The notes below the pieces were generated by a model. The model was not told the DNA's origin. It saw only the letters and a list, made by a program, of their open reading frames with translations, and made no database searches. A program made the translations under genes and the position numbers. This document shows positions 16,701 through 23,956 of a DNA stretch of 47,319 bases, in pieces; position 1 is the first letter of the stretch; each line of letters starts with the position of its first letter. Source of the DNA: Verrucomicrobiota bacterium (lineage in GTDB: Bacteria; Verrucomicrobiota; Verrucomicrobiia; Limisphaerales; BJHT01); contig BJHT01000018.1 of the NCBI GenBank assembly GCA_014193395.1, positions 1-47,319 of the forward strand, written 5' to 3'.

Positions 16701-17504
16701 ATGAGCAAAACCAAATCTTCCTCCGCCAAAACCCCGCCCCAACCCGCGCCCGCGTTCCGGCTCGACGGCCGCGTCGCGCTCGTCACCGGCAGCAGCAAAG
16801 GCCTCGGCAAGGCGATGGCCATGGCCCTCGGCGCAGCCGGCGCAAAGGTCGTCATCAATTACGCCAACAGCCGCGCCGCGGCGGAGGCGACGTTCCGCGA
16901 GTTCACCGCCAGGGGCTACTCCGGCCTCCTCGCGCAGGCCGACGTGACGAATCAGGAAAGCATCGAAGCCATGATCGCGCAGGCCACCAAGAAGCTCGGC
17001 CCCGTGGACATCGTCGTGTGCAACGCCACCTGCGCCCAGCCGCAGAAACCGATCGAGCAATACGACTGGGCCTTCTACCAATCGATGCTCGATTTCTTCA
17101 TCAAGAGTCCCTACCTCCTCACCCGCGCCACGCTCGCGCACATGAAAGCGCAACGCTGGGGCCGCATCATCAACATCGGCTCGGAAGTTTTCCAACGCGG
17201 CGTGCCCAACTTCAGCGCCTACGTCGCGGCCAAGGGCGGACAAAACGGCTGGACCCGCAGCATGGCCACCGAACTCGCCCCCTTCGGCATCACCGTGAAC
17301 ATGATCTCGCCCGGCTGGATTCCGGTCGAACGCCACGCGAACGATCCGCAGTCGGTGAAAGACGGCTACCGCGCGCTCATCCCCGCCGCCCGCTGGGGCG
17401 TGCCCGAAGATGTCGGCGGCGCGGTGGTCTTCCTGGCCAGTGAACAAGCCTCGTTCGTCACCGGCCAAAACCTCGCAGTAAACGGCGGCATGACCGTGGC
17501 GTAA
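16701..17504 (+). CDS. Short-chain dehydrogenase/reductase (SDR)
   Basis: 267 residues from ATG 16701; the open frame back to 16518 reads through repeat-like sequence and is rejected. NAD(P)-binding TGSSKGLG at 29-36, an N-A-T in place of NNAG near 108, catalytic Ser161, Tyr174 and Lys178 (YVAAK), and the C-terminal GQNLAVNGGMTVA identify a classical SDR of the FabG/2-keto-gluconate-like group. The leading 20 residues (Ser/Pro/Lys-rich) are not conserved in the family and could be a late start choice. Substrate cannot be deduced; a sugar or 3-oxoacyl substrate is typical. It converges with the ATPase gene at 17567, with a strong hairpin between. Confidence 0.92.
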   Translation: MSKTKSSSAKTPPQPAPAFRLDGRVALVTGSSKGLGKAMAMALGAAGAKVVINYANSRAAAEATFREFTARGYSGLLAQADVTNQESIEAMIAQATKKLGPVDIVVCNATCAQPQKPIEQYDWAFYQSMLDFFIKSPYLLTRATLAHMKAQRWGRIINIGSEVFQRGVPNFSAYVAAKGGQNGWTRSMATELAPFGITVNMISPGWIPVERHANDPQSVKDGYRALIPAARWGVPEDVGGAVVFLASEQASFVTGQNLAVNGGMTVA

Positions 17505-17514
17505 GGCCCAGGAG

Positions 17515-17533
17515 CGCGGGCGTCCCGCCCGCG
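17515..17533. terminator. Candidate terminator hairpin between convergent genes
   Basis: CGCGGGCG (17515-17522) pairs perfectly with CGCCCGCG (17526-17533) around a 3-nt loop, 11 bases after the SDR stop and 34 before the end of the minus-strand ATPase gene. No T-run follows, so it could serve both directions weakly or be a repeat fragment. Confidence 0.4.
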
Positions 17534-17566
17534 AGAGCCACACCCCAAGGTCGGGCGCGTCTGTCC

Positions 17567-18982
17567 TCAGACCGCCGCAGCTTCGTACAGATCATCCAGG
17601 CTGTGCCAGCGCTCATTGCCACCTTTGCTCTCCGCCACTTTCACCGGCGCACGAGTAAAGAACCGCTGCCCCAGCGTTGCCTGCCGCGCGTTCGGAAAAT
17701 TTCCCACCCGCGCGGCCAGCTCCGCACGCAGCTCCGCAGCCGAACGCACCGCGCCCCATTTGCATTCCCCCAGATCGGTCCAGCCATCCTGCCGCAGACC
17801 CACAACATCGATCTGCGTGTCCTTGTCCCAGTACTCCCCGACCTCACACGCGGCGCTGACGCCTTCCTGTGCATAGAGAAACGGCAGCGCCTCTCGGCAC
17901 ATCCGCTCGAACGCGTGTCCGAAGAACGCATCCAGCTGCGGGCGCACAAGCTGCTGCACGGCACGCTGCGGGCCGAGCAGTGCAATCTGGCTGGTGTGCG
18001 GAAACACGAAGCGAAACCAAAACCGCAGCAGCGGATCTTCGAGTGAATAGCGCACCTGCCGCGCCTGCGGTGGCGCGCCGGTCAGCGGGTAACGGCGCTG
18101 CACATAGCCCAGCTCCATCAAGGTGCTCAGGTAAAACTGCAGCGCCCGATCACCAATGCCCGTGGCCCCGGACAACCCCGCGTTCGTCACCTGCCCGGCG
18201 GCCAGCGCCCTGAGGATCGAGTGATAGTTGGCGACCTCGCGCAGTTCCTCGCGGAGCAAAAACTCGGGCTCCCGAAACAACGGCCCGAGCTCATCGAACA
18301 TCGCGGCGGCGAGATTCTGCTCCACCGACAGCGCCGGCGAAAAACACCGCAGGTAGAACGGCAGCCCACCGCAGATGAAGTAAGCGCGGGCTTGGTCCAC
18401 CCGCGACCAGCGCGGATGAAACTCCGCCGCCTCCGCGTAGCCGAACGGTTTCAGCAGCATCTGCCCGGTGCGCCGACCGAAGAGCGGGCTTTTCTTCCCG
18501 AGCACCTCACGCTCCATGAAACCGAGATAGGAGCCGCACAAAATCACCATGATCTTGCCCGACTTCCAACGGCGGTCCCAGCACGCCTGAATGATCGACG
18601 GCAGCTCCGGACTCGCGCCCGCCAGCCATTGAAACTCATCGAGTGCCAGGACGAACTTCCCCGGACCGCGCCACCGCTCCTCGACCGCCCGGAACGCGGC
18701 GGACCAGTCAGCCGCCGGGTACGTGGCCAGCAACGGTTCGCCGAGTGCCTCGGCGGCGGCCTCGAGAAACTCCCGCAATTGCAGCGCGCCCGGGGCCTGT
18801 TTGCCCACGTAGTAAAGGCCCGGCTTGCCGCGCATGAAGTGGACAATCAGCTCGCTCTTCCCGACCCGACGACGGCCATAGACCGGCCACAGCGCGCCGC
18901 CCTCCGCCTTCCACGCCGCCTCCAGCGCTGCCAGTTCGCGCTGCCGCCCGACGAATTCAGTGCTCATGGCCGGCAGGCTCAT
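17567..18982 (-). CDS. AAA ATPase with C-terminal DUF234 nuclease-like domain
   Basis: 471 residues from ATG 18982 (a second ATG at 18967 is equally possible). The family is the archaeal-type ATPase/DUF234 group. Walker A GRRRVGKSE (about 36-44), Walker B FVLALDEFQWL, and a sensor-like CGSYLGFMERE follow in order. A winged-helix region lies near 270-330 (SGATGIGDRALQFYLSTLMELGYVQRRY). The C-terminal region has a PD-(D/E)xK-like core: FERMCREALP, IDVVGL, and LGECKWG. Such proteins are common in accessory regions of bacteria and archaea and have been linked to conflict systems, but no function is proven. A 31-bp perfect palindrome lies just upstream of the start. Confidence 0.9.
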   Translation of the reverse strand: MSLPAMSTEFVGRQRELAALEAAWKAEGGALWPVYGRRRVGKSELIVHFMRGKPGLYYVGKQAPGALQLREFLEAAAEALGEPLLATYPAADWSAAFRAVEERWRGPGKFVLALDEFQWLAGASPELPSIIQACWDRRWKSGKIMVILCGSYLGFMEREVLGKKSPLFGRRTGQMLLKPFGYAEAAEFHPRWSRVDQARAYFICGGLPFYLRCFSPALSVEQNLAAAMFDELGPLFREPEFLLREELREVANYHSILRALAAGQVTNAGLSGATGIGDRALQFYLSTLMELGYVQRRYPLTGAPPQARQVRYSLEDPLLRFWFRFVFPHTSQIALLGPQRAVQQLVRPQLDAFFGHAFERMCREALPFLYAQEGVSAACEVGEYWDKDTQIDVVGLRQDGWTDLGECKWGAVRSAAELRAELAARVGNFPNARQATLGQRFFTRAPVKVAESKGGNERWHSLDDLYEAAAV

Positions 18983-18984
18983 TA

Positions 18985-19015
18985 TCAAGTCACGACTTGT
19001 CAAGTCGTGACTTGA
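18985..19015. promoter_or_regulatory. 31-bp perfect palindrome upstream of the ATPase gene
   Basis: TCAAGTCACGACTTG, a central T, and CAAGTCGTGACTTGA form a perfect inverted repeat (18985-19015). The first half is followed by further ACTTG/AAGTC words up to 19040. It ends 3 bases before the ATG at 18982. This could be an operator for an unknown regulator, or a mobile palindrome that has moved into the leader; the open frame extending through it to 19060 is repeat-derived (SRQDLSSHDLTSRDL). Confidence 0.5.
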
Positions 19016-19088
19016 CAAGTCCTGCCTTGACCAGTCGGGCCTTAGGTGGCGTTTCCGCAACGGTGAGGCGGAAGGGGCACCCCGCCCG

Positions 19089-20375
19089 CTATTTCTCGAT
19101 CCGATACAACTGCGTCTTGGTGCGCAGGAAGAGCGCCTTGCCGCTGACCGCGGGCGAGGACATGAGGCCGTCGGGCAGCGTGTTGGTCGCCACTTTGTTC
19201 AGCTTGTCGCCGGGCTTCACCACGGTGGTCACGCCGCGCTGATTGCAGAAAAACAGGTGCCCGTCGGCGTAAATCGGCGACGCGGAATATTCGCCCTCAA
19301 GCCGTTCGCTCCAAACCTCCTTGCCGCTCTTCGCGTCGAGACAGGAGAGGATGCCGCCGTCGGAGATGACGTAGAGGCGGCCGTTCACGAGGATGGGCGA
19401 GGGCTTGGCGGGCGCTTGTTTGCTGAGCTTCCACTCGACGTGGGTCTTGGTGACGACGCCCTGGCCGTCGGGCCGGATCGCCCACAGCTCAGGCTTCATG
19501 AAACCGGTGGCGACGAAGAGCAATCCCTCGCCAAAGACGGGCCGCGGCACGTTCGAGAAGCCCGGCACGTCCACCGCCCAAATCTCGCGCCCGCTCAACG
19601 GCTCCAGCCCGCTCACGCGAAACGCGCCCATGCTCACAAGCTGATCGCGCCCGCCCACCTGGATGATCTCCGGCGTGTGGTAGGCCTTGCGGAGATGGAA
19701 ATTTTTCGCGGCCAGTTCCTTGGCGTTGCTGCGGATGGTTTTCCATTTCAGTTCGCCAGTCTGCTTGTCGAGCGCGGCGAGATACTGCTGTTCCGTGCCG
19801 TCGCAGGTGAGGATGAGCAGGTCGCCATAGAGCAAGGGGGAGCTGCCGGGACCGTTCTTGTCGTGATCGTGTTTCAACGCGGTGTTTTTCCAGAGGACCT
19901 TGCCCGTCGCCGTGTCGAGACACGCCGCGCCATACATGCCGAAGAAAACGTACGCGCGGCCACCTTCGAGGACAGGCGTGGGCGAGGCGTGACTGTTGAG
20001 CGCGTGTTTCTCCTCGGGTGCCTCGACGTAAAAAATTTCGGTCGAGTGGAGAAGTTTGCCGTCGGTTTTGTCCACGCAAACGGCGCGCAGGGACTTGCCG
20101 TTGTCGAGCGCGGTCTGCATCCAGACCTGATTGCCGAGGATGACTGGTGACGACCAACCTTCGCCAGGGATGGCGGTTTTCCATTTCACGTTCTGCGTGT
20201 CGCTCCAGGTCAGTGCGAGGCCCGTCGCATCGGAGTGGCCGTTGCCACGCGGCCCACGAAACTGCGGCCAGTCTTCGCCCGCGCGCGCGGCGTGGGAGGC
20301 TAGGAAGAGGCCGAGGCTGAGCGCGAAAGCCCCGGTGCGGATGCGGGAAACGGTGTTCGTGAAATCGGTCATCAT
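19089..20375 (-). CDS. PQQ-like beta-propeller protein, exported
   Basis: 428 residues. Signal peptide at the N-terminus (IRTGAFALSLGLFLASHAARA), then the usual start WPQFRGPRGNGHSDATGLALTWSDTQNVKWKTAIPG, which marks the PVC outer-membrane-type PQQ propeller family. Repeats with AxDxxTGKxxW character recur (LDTATGKVLWKN, LDKQTGELKWKT, LDAKSGKEVWSE), about seven blades. There are no dehydrogenase domain or cytochrome motifs, so it is more like BamB-type scaffold or binding propellers than a PQQ enzyme. It stands alone, divergent from the pil cluster with 420 bases between. Confidence 0.9.
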   Translation of the reverse strand: MMTDFTNTVSRIRTGAFALSLGLFLASHAARAGEDWPQFRGPRGNGHSDATGLALTWSDTQNVKWKTAIPGEGWSSPVILGNQVWMQTALDNGKSLRAVCVDKTDGKLLHSTEIFYVEAPEEKHALNSHASPTPVLEGGRAYVFFGMYGAACLDTATGKVLWKNTALKHDHDKNGPGSSPLLYGDLLILTCDGTEQQYLAALDKQTGELKWKTIRSNAKELAAKNFHLRKAYHTPEIIQVGGRDQLVSMGAFRVSGLEPLSGREIWAVDVPGFSNVPRPVFGEGLLFVATGFMKPELWAIRPDGQGVVTKTHVEWKLSKQAPAKPSPILVNGRLYVISDGGILSCLDAKSGKEVWSERLEGEYSASPIYADGHLFFCNQRGVTTVVKPGDKLNKVATNTLPDGLMSSPAVSGKALFLRTKTQLYRIEK

Positions 20376-20796
20376 GGTTCAAATCCGCAGCCACACGGCA
20401 TCATGGCCGACGGCTGCGAGCGGAGAGTGACGGCAGGAGGCGTGAGCGATTCATCACGCAACGTGCCGCGAAGGCGCTCGGAGCGTGGCGTTCACGCCCC
20501 TTCATCGCCCGGAGGCCGCAGCGCATTCGCACCTCCCCGCAACGCTCCACCCTGAAGCGGCATAAATCCCGCGCTCCTCCGGCGCATCCGCACCCCGCCA
20601 TTTCTTTTTCGCGTTCCGCCCCTTTGTCCTCGCGCCGCTGACGAACCCCGGACCACGTGCCCAAACCCCGGCCGCACAGCCGCTTACGCCTTGCACCACT
20701 GCGATTTTTCCGCCGAGTGGTCCGCCCCGACTTCCCGCCGCCGCCCCCTTAAGGCCGCCGTGCGCCCCGCCGATAGGGAGGAAGAAATAACTTGCG
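20376..20796. repeat. Divergent intergenic region with repeat fragments
   Basis: 420 bases between the PQQ propeller and pilM. 20470-20585 contains GGAGCGTGGCGTTCACGCC and, after a gap, CGCAACGCTCC, followed by CGGCATAAATCCCGCGCTCC, a near copy of the hairpin at 11576-11589. Promoters for both genes must lie here, but no clear -35/-10 pair could be singled out. Open frames through it are not protein-like. Confidence 0.5.
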
Positions 20797-21885
20797 ATGA
20801 GCCTGCTGCGAAATTCGGTTGCCACCCTCTTCGGCCGTTCGAACCACTCGAAACGGCGCGAAAACATTGTCGCCATCGACCTCGGTGCCGAGCACACCAA
20901 GGCCGTTTACCTCCAGCGCAAGTCCGACCGCTGCCTCCTCGCCGGCTACGCCCGCCTCGACACGCCGACCGGCCCGAACCCTTACGCCCCCGAGATTCTC
21001 GGCCCGCACCTCCGCGCCGTCGTCAACGCCACCGGCGCCCGCACCCGCCGCATCACGCTTGTCGTCGGCCCCAACGACGCCCTCATCCGCCACGCCGAAA
21101 TGCCCATGGTCCCCGTGCCCGACATGCGCATCATGCTCAAGCTCGGCTCCAAAACCTACCTGCAGCAGGACCTGCCCGATCATCTTTTCGACTGCCATCT
21201 CCAGTCGCTCCTGACTGAAACCAAGAAGCCCGAGTCCAATCGCACGCTCCAGAAATGCCGCGTGCTCGTCGGCGGCGTCAAACGCCAGTTCCTCGAGAAT
21301 CTCCGCGCCGCCGCCCGCCAGGCCGACCTGTCGCTGGACACCGTCACCAGCAGCCTCATCGCCCCCGCCAACGCGTTCGAGATGGCTTTCCCCGACGCCT
21401 TCGCCGCCGCGATCGTCGCGCTCGTGGACATCGGTGCGAAGACCTCGACGATCACCATCCTTCTCAACGGCCAGGTCATTCTGAATCGCATCGTCAACTT
21501 CGGTTCCGCCCGCGTCGTTCAGGGCGTGCAGGAGGCGCTGGGCGTCGATGCCAAGAGCCTCGGCGGCCTCCAGAATATTCCCGCGACCGACCTCGAGGGC
21601 GTCCTTCCCGCGCTGCTCATTCCGCTCGGCCGCGAGCTGCGCGCGTCGATCGATTTCTTCGAGCATCAGGAAGACAAGCAGGTTGCCCAGGCCTTTTTCT
21701 CCGGCGGTCTCGCACGCCTGGAACCCGCCGTGCAGGCCCTTCAGTCCGAGTTGATGGTGCCCTGCCAGACATGGAATCCCCTGAGCTTTCTGCAATTCGC
21801 CCTGCCGCCCGAACAGCTCGGTGAAATCGAGGGCCTCGCACCGCAGCTCACCATCGCCGTCGGCGGGGCCATCGCCGCTTTTTAG
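20797..21885 (+). CDS. pilM: Type IV pilus assembly protein PilM
   Basis: 362 residues, actin-like ATPase of the inner side of type IV pilus and related machines. Phosphate-1 region VAIDLGAEHTKAVYLQ and the second LVDIGAKTSTITILLNGQVILNR match the PilM/FtsA fold; near the end FFSGGLARL and the NPLSFLQF segment are typical. The protein forms a cytoplasmic ring partnered by the N-terminal peptide of PilN. It begins a plus-strand operon with pilN (3-base gap), pilO, pilP-like gene and secretin. ATG 20797 is preceded by GGGAGGAAG at about 20778 as a ribosome site. Confidence 0.9.
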   Translation: MSLLRNSVATLFGRSNHSKRRENIVAIDLGAEHTKAVYLQRKSDRCLLAGYARLDTPTGPNPYAPEILGPHLRAVVNATGARTRRITLVVGPNDALIRHAEMPMVPVPDMRIMLKLGSKTYLQQDLPDHLFDCHLQSLLTETKKPESNRTLQKCRVLVGGVKRQFLENLRAAARQADLSLDTVTSSLIAPANAFEMAFPDAFAAAIVALVDIGAKTSTITILLNGQVILNRIVNFGSARVVQGVQEALGVDAKSLGGLQNIPATDLEGVLPALLIPLGRELRASIDFFEHQEDKQVAQAFFSGGLARLEPAVQALQSELMVPCQTWNPLSFLQFALPPEQLGEIEGLAPQLTIAVGGAIAAF

Positions 21886-21888
21886 CTT

Positions 21889-22566
21889 ATGCCCATCCGC
21901 ATCAATTTCCTGGCCGAGGAACAACTCGCCGACGAACTGCGCCGCAACGATCCGGTCAAACGCGCGATCCTCGCCGCCGCCGTCGCCGTCGTGCTCGTGT
22001 TTGCCTACGCGGCCTTTCTCCAAATCCGCCTCCAGCGCGCCGGAGCCGAACTCGCAGCCCGCGAAAACGACTGGCGCAAGCTCGAGAAGGAATTCAACCA
22101 GCTCACCGCCAATCTCAATCAGATCAAGGAAATCGAAGGCCGACTCGCCGCGCTCCACCAGCTCGCCGCCAGCCGCTTCCTGTGGGCCAACACGCTCAAC
22201 GCCCTCCAGCAGGTCATGGTGAACAATGTCAGCGTCACCGGTTTCCGCGTCGATCAATCTTACAAATACACCGAGGCCACCAAGTCCCGGGTCGTCGGCA
22301 AGACCCGCATTCCCGCCAGCCCGGCCACCGCCACCGAGAAGATCGCCCTCGCGCTCACGGCCAAGGATTACGGCAATCCCACCGAGCAGAATTACAGCAA
22401 GTTCAAGGAACAGCTCGCCGCGCTCCCGTATTTCAGGGCGCAGCTTCCCGACCCGAACAGTTTTCGTTTCAAGGGCTTTTCCCAGCCGACCGTGGACAAG
22501 GACGACCTGACCCGGACCTTCGTCGGCTTCACCCTCGAGTGCTCGTTCCCCGAAAAGGTGCGCTGA
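21889..22566 (+). CDS. pilN: PilN-like pilus assembly protein
   Basis: 225 residues. The cytoplasmic peptide MPIRINFLAEEQLADELRRNDPVKR carries the INFLAEE PilM-binding motif found in PilN. One membrane helix (about 25-45, ILAAAVAVVLVFAYAAFLQI) is followed by a periplasmic coiled coil (ELAARENDWRKLEKEFNQLTANLNQIKEI) and a ferredoxin-like domain. In type IV pili PilN links PilM to PilO. It overlaps nothing but starts 3 bases after pilM and ends 1 base before pilO, indicating translational coupling. Length is close to usual (about 200). Confidence 0.82.
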   Translation: MPIRINFLAEEQLADELRRNDPVKRAILAAAVAVVLVFAYAAFLQIRLQRAGAELAARENDWRKLEKEFNQLTANLNQIKEIEGRLAALHQLAASRFLWANTLNALQQVMVNNVSVTGFRVDQSYKYTEATKSRVVGKTRIPASPATATEKIALALTAKDYGNPTEQNYSKFKEQLAALPYFRAQLPDPNSFRFKGFSQPTVDKDDLTRTFVGFTLECSFPEKVR

Positions 22567-22567
22567 C

Positions 22568-23164
22568 ATGAACACCCTCACCGCGGACAAAAAACAGAAG
22601 CTCATCCTCGTCGCCGTCCTGACCGGCGTGGTGATCGCGCTCATCTGGTTCCTCCTCATCGGCACCCTCCAGGACCACATCACGCTCAAACTCTCCAAGG
22701 CCCGCGAGACCGCCGACAAGGTCGCCGACGCCCAGAAGAAACTGGCCCAGACCGCGGCCATTGAAGAGAAGCTCGCCGCCGCCACGCGCAAACTCGCGAC
22801 CACCGAGGACGACGGCATGGCCTCGGGCGACCTCTATTTCTGGATCATCAACACGATCAATCGCTTCAAGCTCGCCTACCGCGTGGACATCCCCGTGTTC
22901 AGCCAGCCCGAGGAAATCAAGGCCACGCTCCTGCCCGACTTCCCGTACAAATCCGTCCGCTACAACATCCGCGGCAGCGCCTACTACCACGATCTCGGCC
23001 GTTTCCTCGCCGCGTTTGAAAACAGCCAGCCCTACCTCTTTGTGCAAAACCTCGAGGTCCTCCCCAGCGAAACCGTGCAACACGACGACCCCGAGAAACT
23101 CAACTTCCGCATGGACATCGTCGCCCTCGTGAAACCCACCGCCCTCGCCGCGGCCAAGCCATGA
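22568..23164 (+). CDS. pilO: PilO-like pilus assembly protein
   Basis: 198 residues. A single N-terminal helix (LILVAVLTGVVIALIWFLLIG, about 12-33) is followed by a coiled-coil stretch (LSKARETADKVADAQKKLAQTAAIEEKLAAAT) and a compact alpha-beta domain (YKSVRYNIRGSAYYHDLGRFLAAFENSQPYL) with the pattern of PilO. It is expected to dimerise with PilN in the inner membrane and contact the PilP lipoprotein. Sequence is less conserved than PilM; gene order is the main support. Its stop overlaps the next ATG (ATGA at 23161-23164). Confidence 0.8.
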   Translation: MNTLTADKKQKLILVAVLTGVVIALIWFLLIGTLQDHITLKLSKARETADKVADAQKKLAQTAAIEEKLAAATRKLATTEDDGMASGDLYFWIINTINRFKLAYRVDIPVFSQPEEIKATLLPDFPYKSVRYNIRGSAYYHDLGRFLAAFENSQPYLFVQNLEVLPSETVQHDDPEKLNFRMDIVALVKPTALAAAKP

Positions 23165-23880
23165 ACACTGCGCTCCCATCCCCGTTCGGAGTTCCGCCTT
23201 TAGGCGGCGCGACGCCCGCAGCACCCGCGATTAACGAATCGCACTCCCTTGGTTTTCGCAGCGCTCGCCGCCTGAAGGCGGACCTCCGAACCCTGCTCCT
23301 GCTCGCGCTGCTCGCCCTCCTCTCGCTCGCCCTCCCCACCGCGCGCGCCGCCGACGCCCCGCGGCCGCCGATGAAAAATCTCCTCGCGCTCTCCTCCGCC
23401 CAGGCCCGCACCCAGCCCGAAGCCACCGCCGCCTCCGCTTCCACGACTGCCTCCGCGCGGCCGTCCGTGCCCGAGTCCGTGCCCCTGCCCGGCGTGCCCG
23501 TCGCCGTGTTTGTCGATGACCCCGGCACCGGCATCGATCCATTTTTCCCCAACAGCCGCCGTCGCCCCTCCCGCGTCGTCCGCCCGAAGAGCTCCGCTCC
23601 CGGCACCACTCCCATCGTCACCCAGCCCGAGCCGCCGCGACCCCCGCCGCTCGCCGTGACCCTTTCGCTGCGCGGCATCGTCGGCCCCGGCTACCGCCGC
23701 CTCGCGCTGATCAGCGCCAACGCCCGCACCTACGACGTGCAGGCCGGCGAGGCGCTGCTGTTGAAAAACGGCCCGCTCGACCTCCGCGTCACCTGTGTCG
23801 AAATCCGCGACAGCTCGGTCCTCATCCGCGTGGACGGCGAGACCAGCGACCGCGAACTGCAATTGAAAGAAGGCATTTAA
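23161..23880 (+). CDS. PilP-like protein with a 108-bp palindromic element in its signal-peptide region
   Basis: 239 residues in the PilP position between pilO and the secretin. Residues 8-43 are encoded by the palindromic element at 23184-23291 (FGVPPLGG...FRSARRLKADLRT); it is directly followed by a hydrophobic core LLLLALLALLSLALPTARA and a likely cleavage at A-RA-ADA. The element therefore supplies the positively charged n-region. No ATG, GTG or TTG lies in frame between element and core, so it must be translated. The C-terminal 80 residues (LSLRGIVGPGYRRLALI...VQAGEALLLKNGPLDLRVTCVEIRDSSVLIRVDGE) resemble the beta domain of PilP/GspC-like proteins, which docks onto the secretin. The Pro/Ser-rich linker between is typical. 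Assignment to PilP rests on position and this domain, not on a clear lipobox. Confidence 0.7.
   Translation: MNTALPSPFGVPPLGGATPAAPAINESHSLGFRSARRLKADLRTLLLLALLALLSLALPTARAADAPRPPMKNLLALSSAQARTQPEATAASASTTASARPSVPESVPLPGVPVAVFVDDPGTGIDPFFPNSRRRPSRVVRPKSSAPGTTPIVTQPEPPRPPPLAVTLSLRGIVGPGYRRLALISANARTYDVQAGEALLLKNGPLDLRVTCVEIRDSSVLIRVDGETSDRELQLKEGI
23184..23291. repeat. 108-bp palindromic element, copy A (in a coding region)
   Basis: Left end GTTCGGAGTTCCGCC and right end GGCGGACCTCCGAAC are inverted; each arm also has its own hairpin (CCGCCTTTAGGCGG; CCGCCTGAAGGCGG). Length 108 is a multiple of three and no stop lies in the used frame. Copies B and C have exactly the same length. Both strands of the arms encode FGVPP(L/S)GG and RLKA(E/D/G)L(R/Q)T. 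Confidence 0.9.
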
Positions 23881-23956
23881 TTTAGTGGCCCGGCGTGTCG
23901 TGCGCGGCTGTTCCTTGCAGCCCGCGCGACGGGCAAACAACCAAACCCAATCGGCC

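Noticed and set aside
20749-22818. 689-codon minus-strand frame opposite pilM/pilN
   Set aside because: Antisense shadow of firmly assigned pilus genes.
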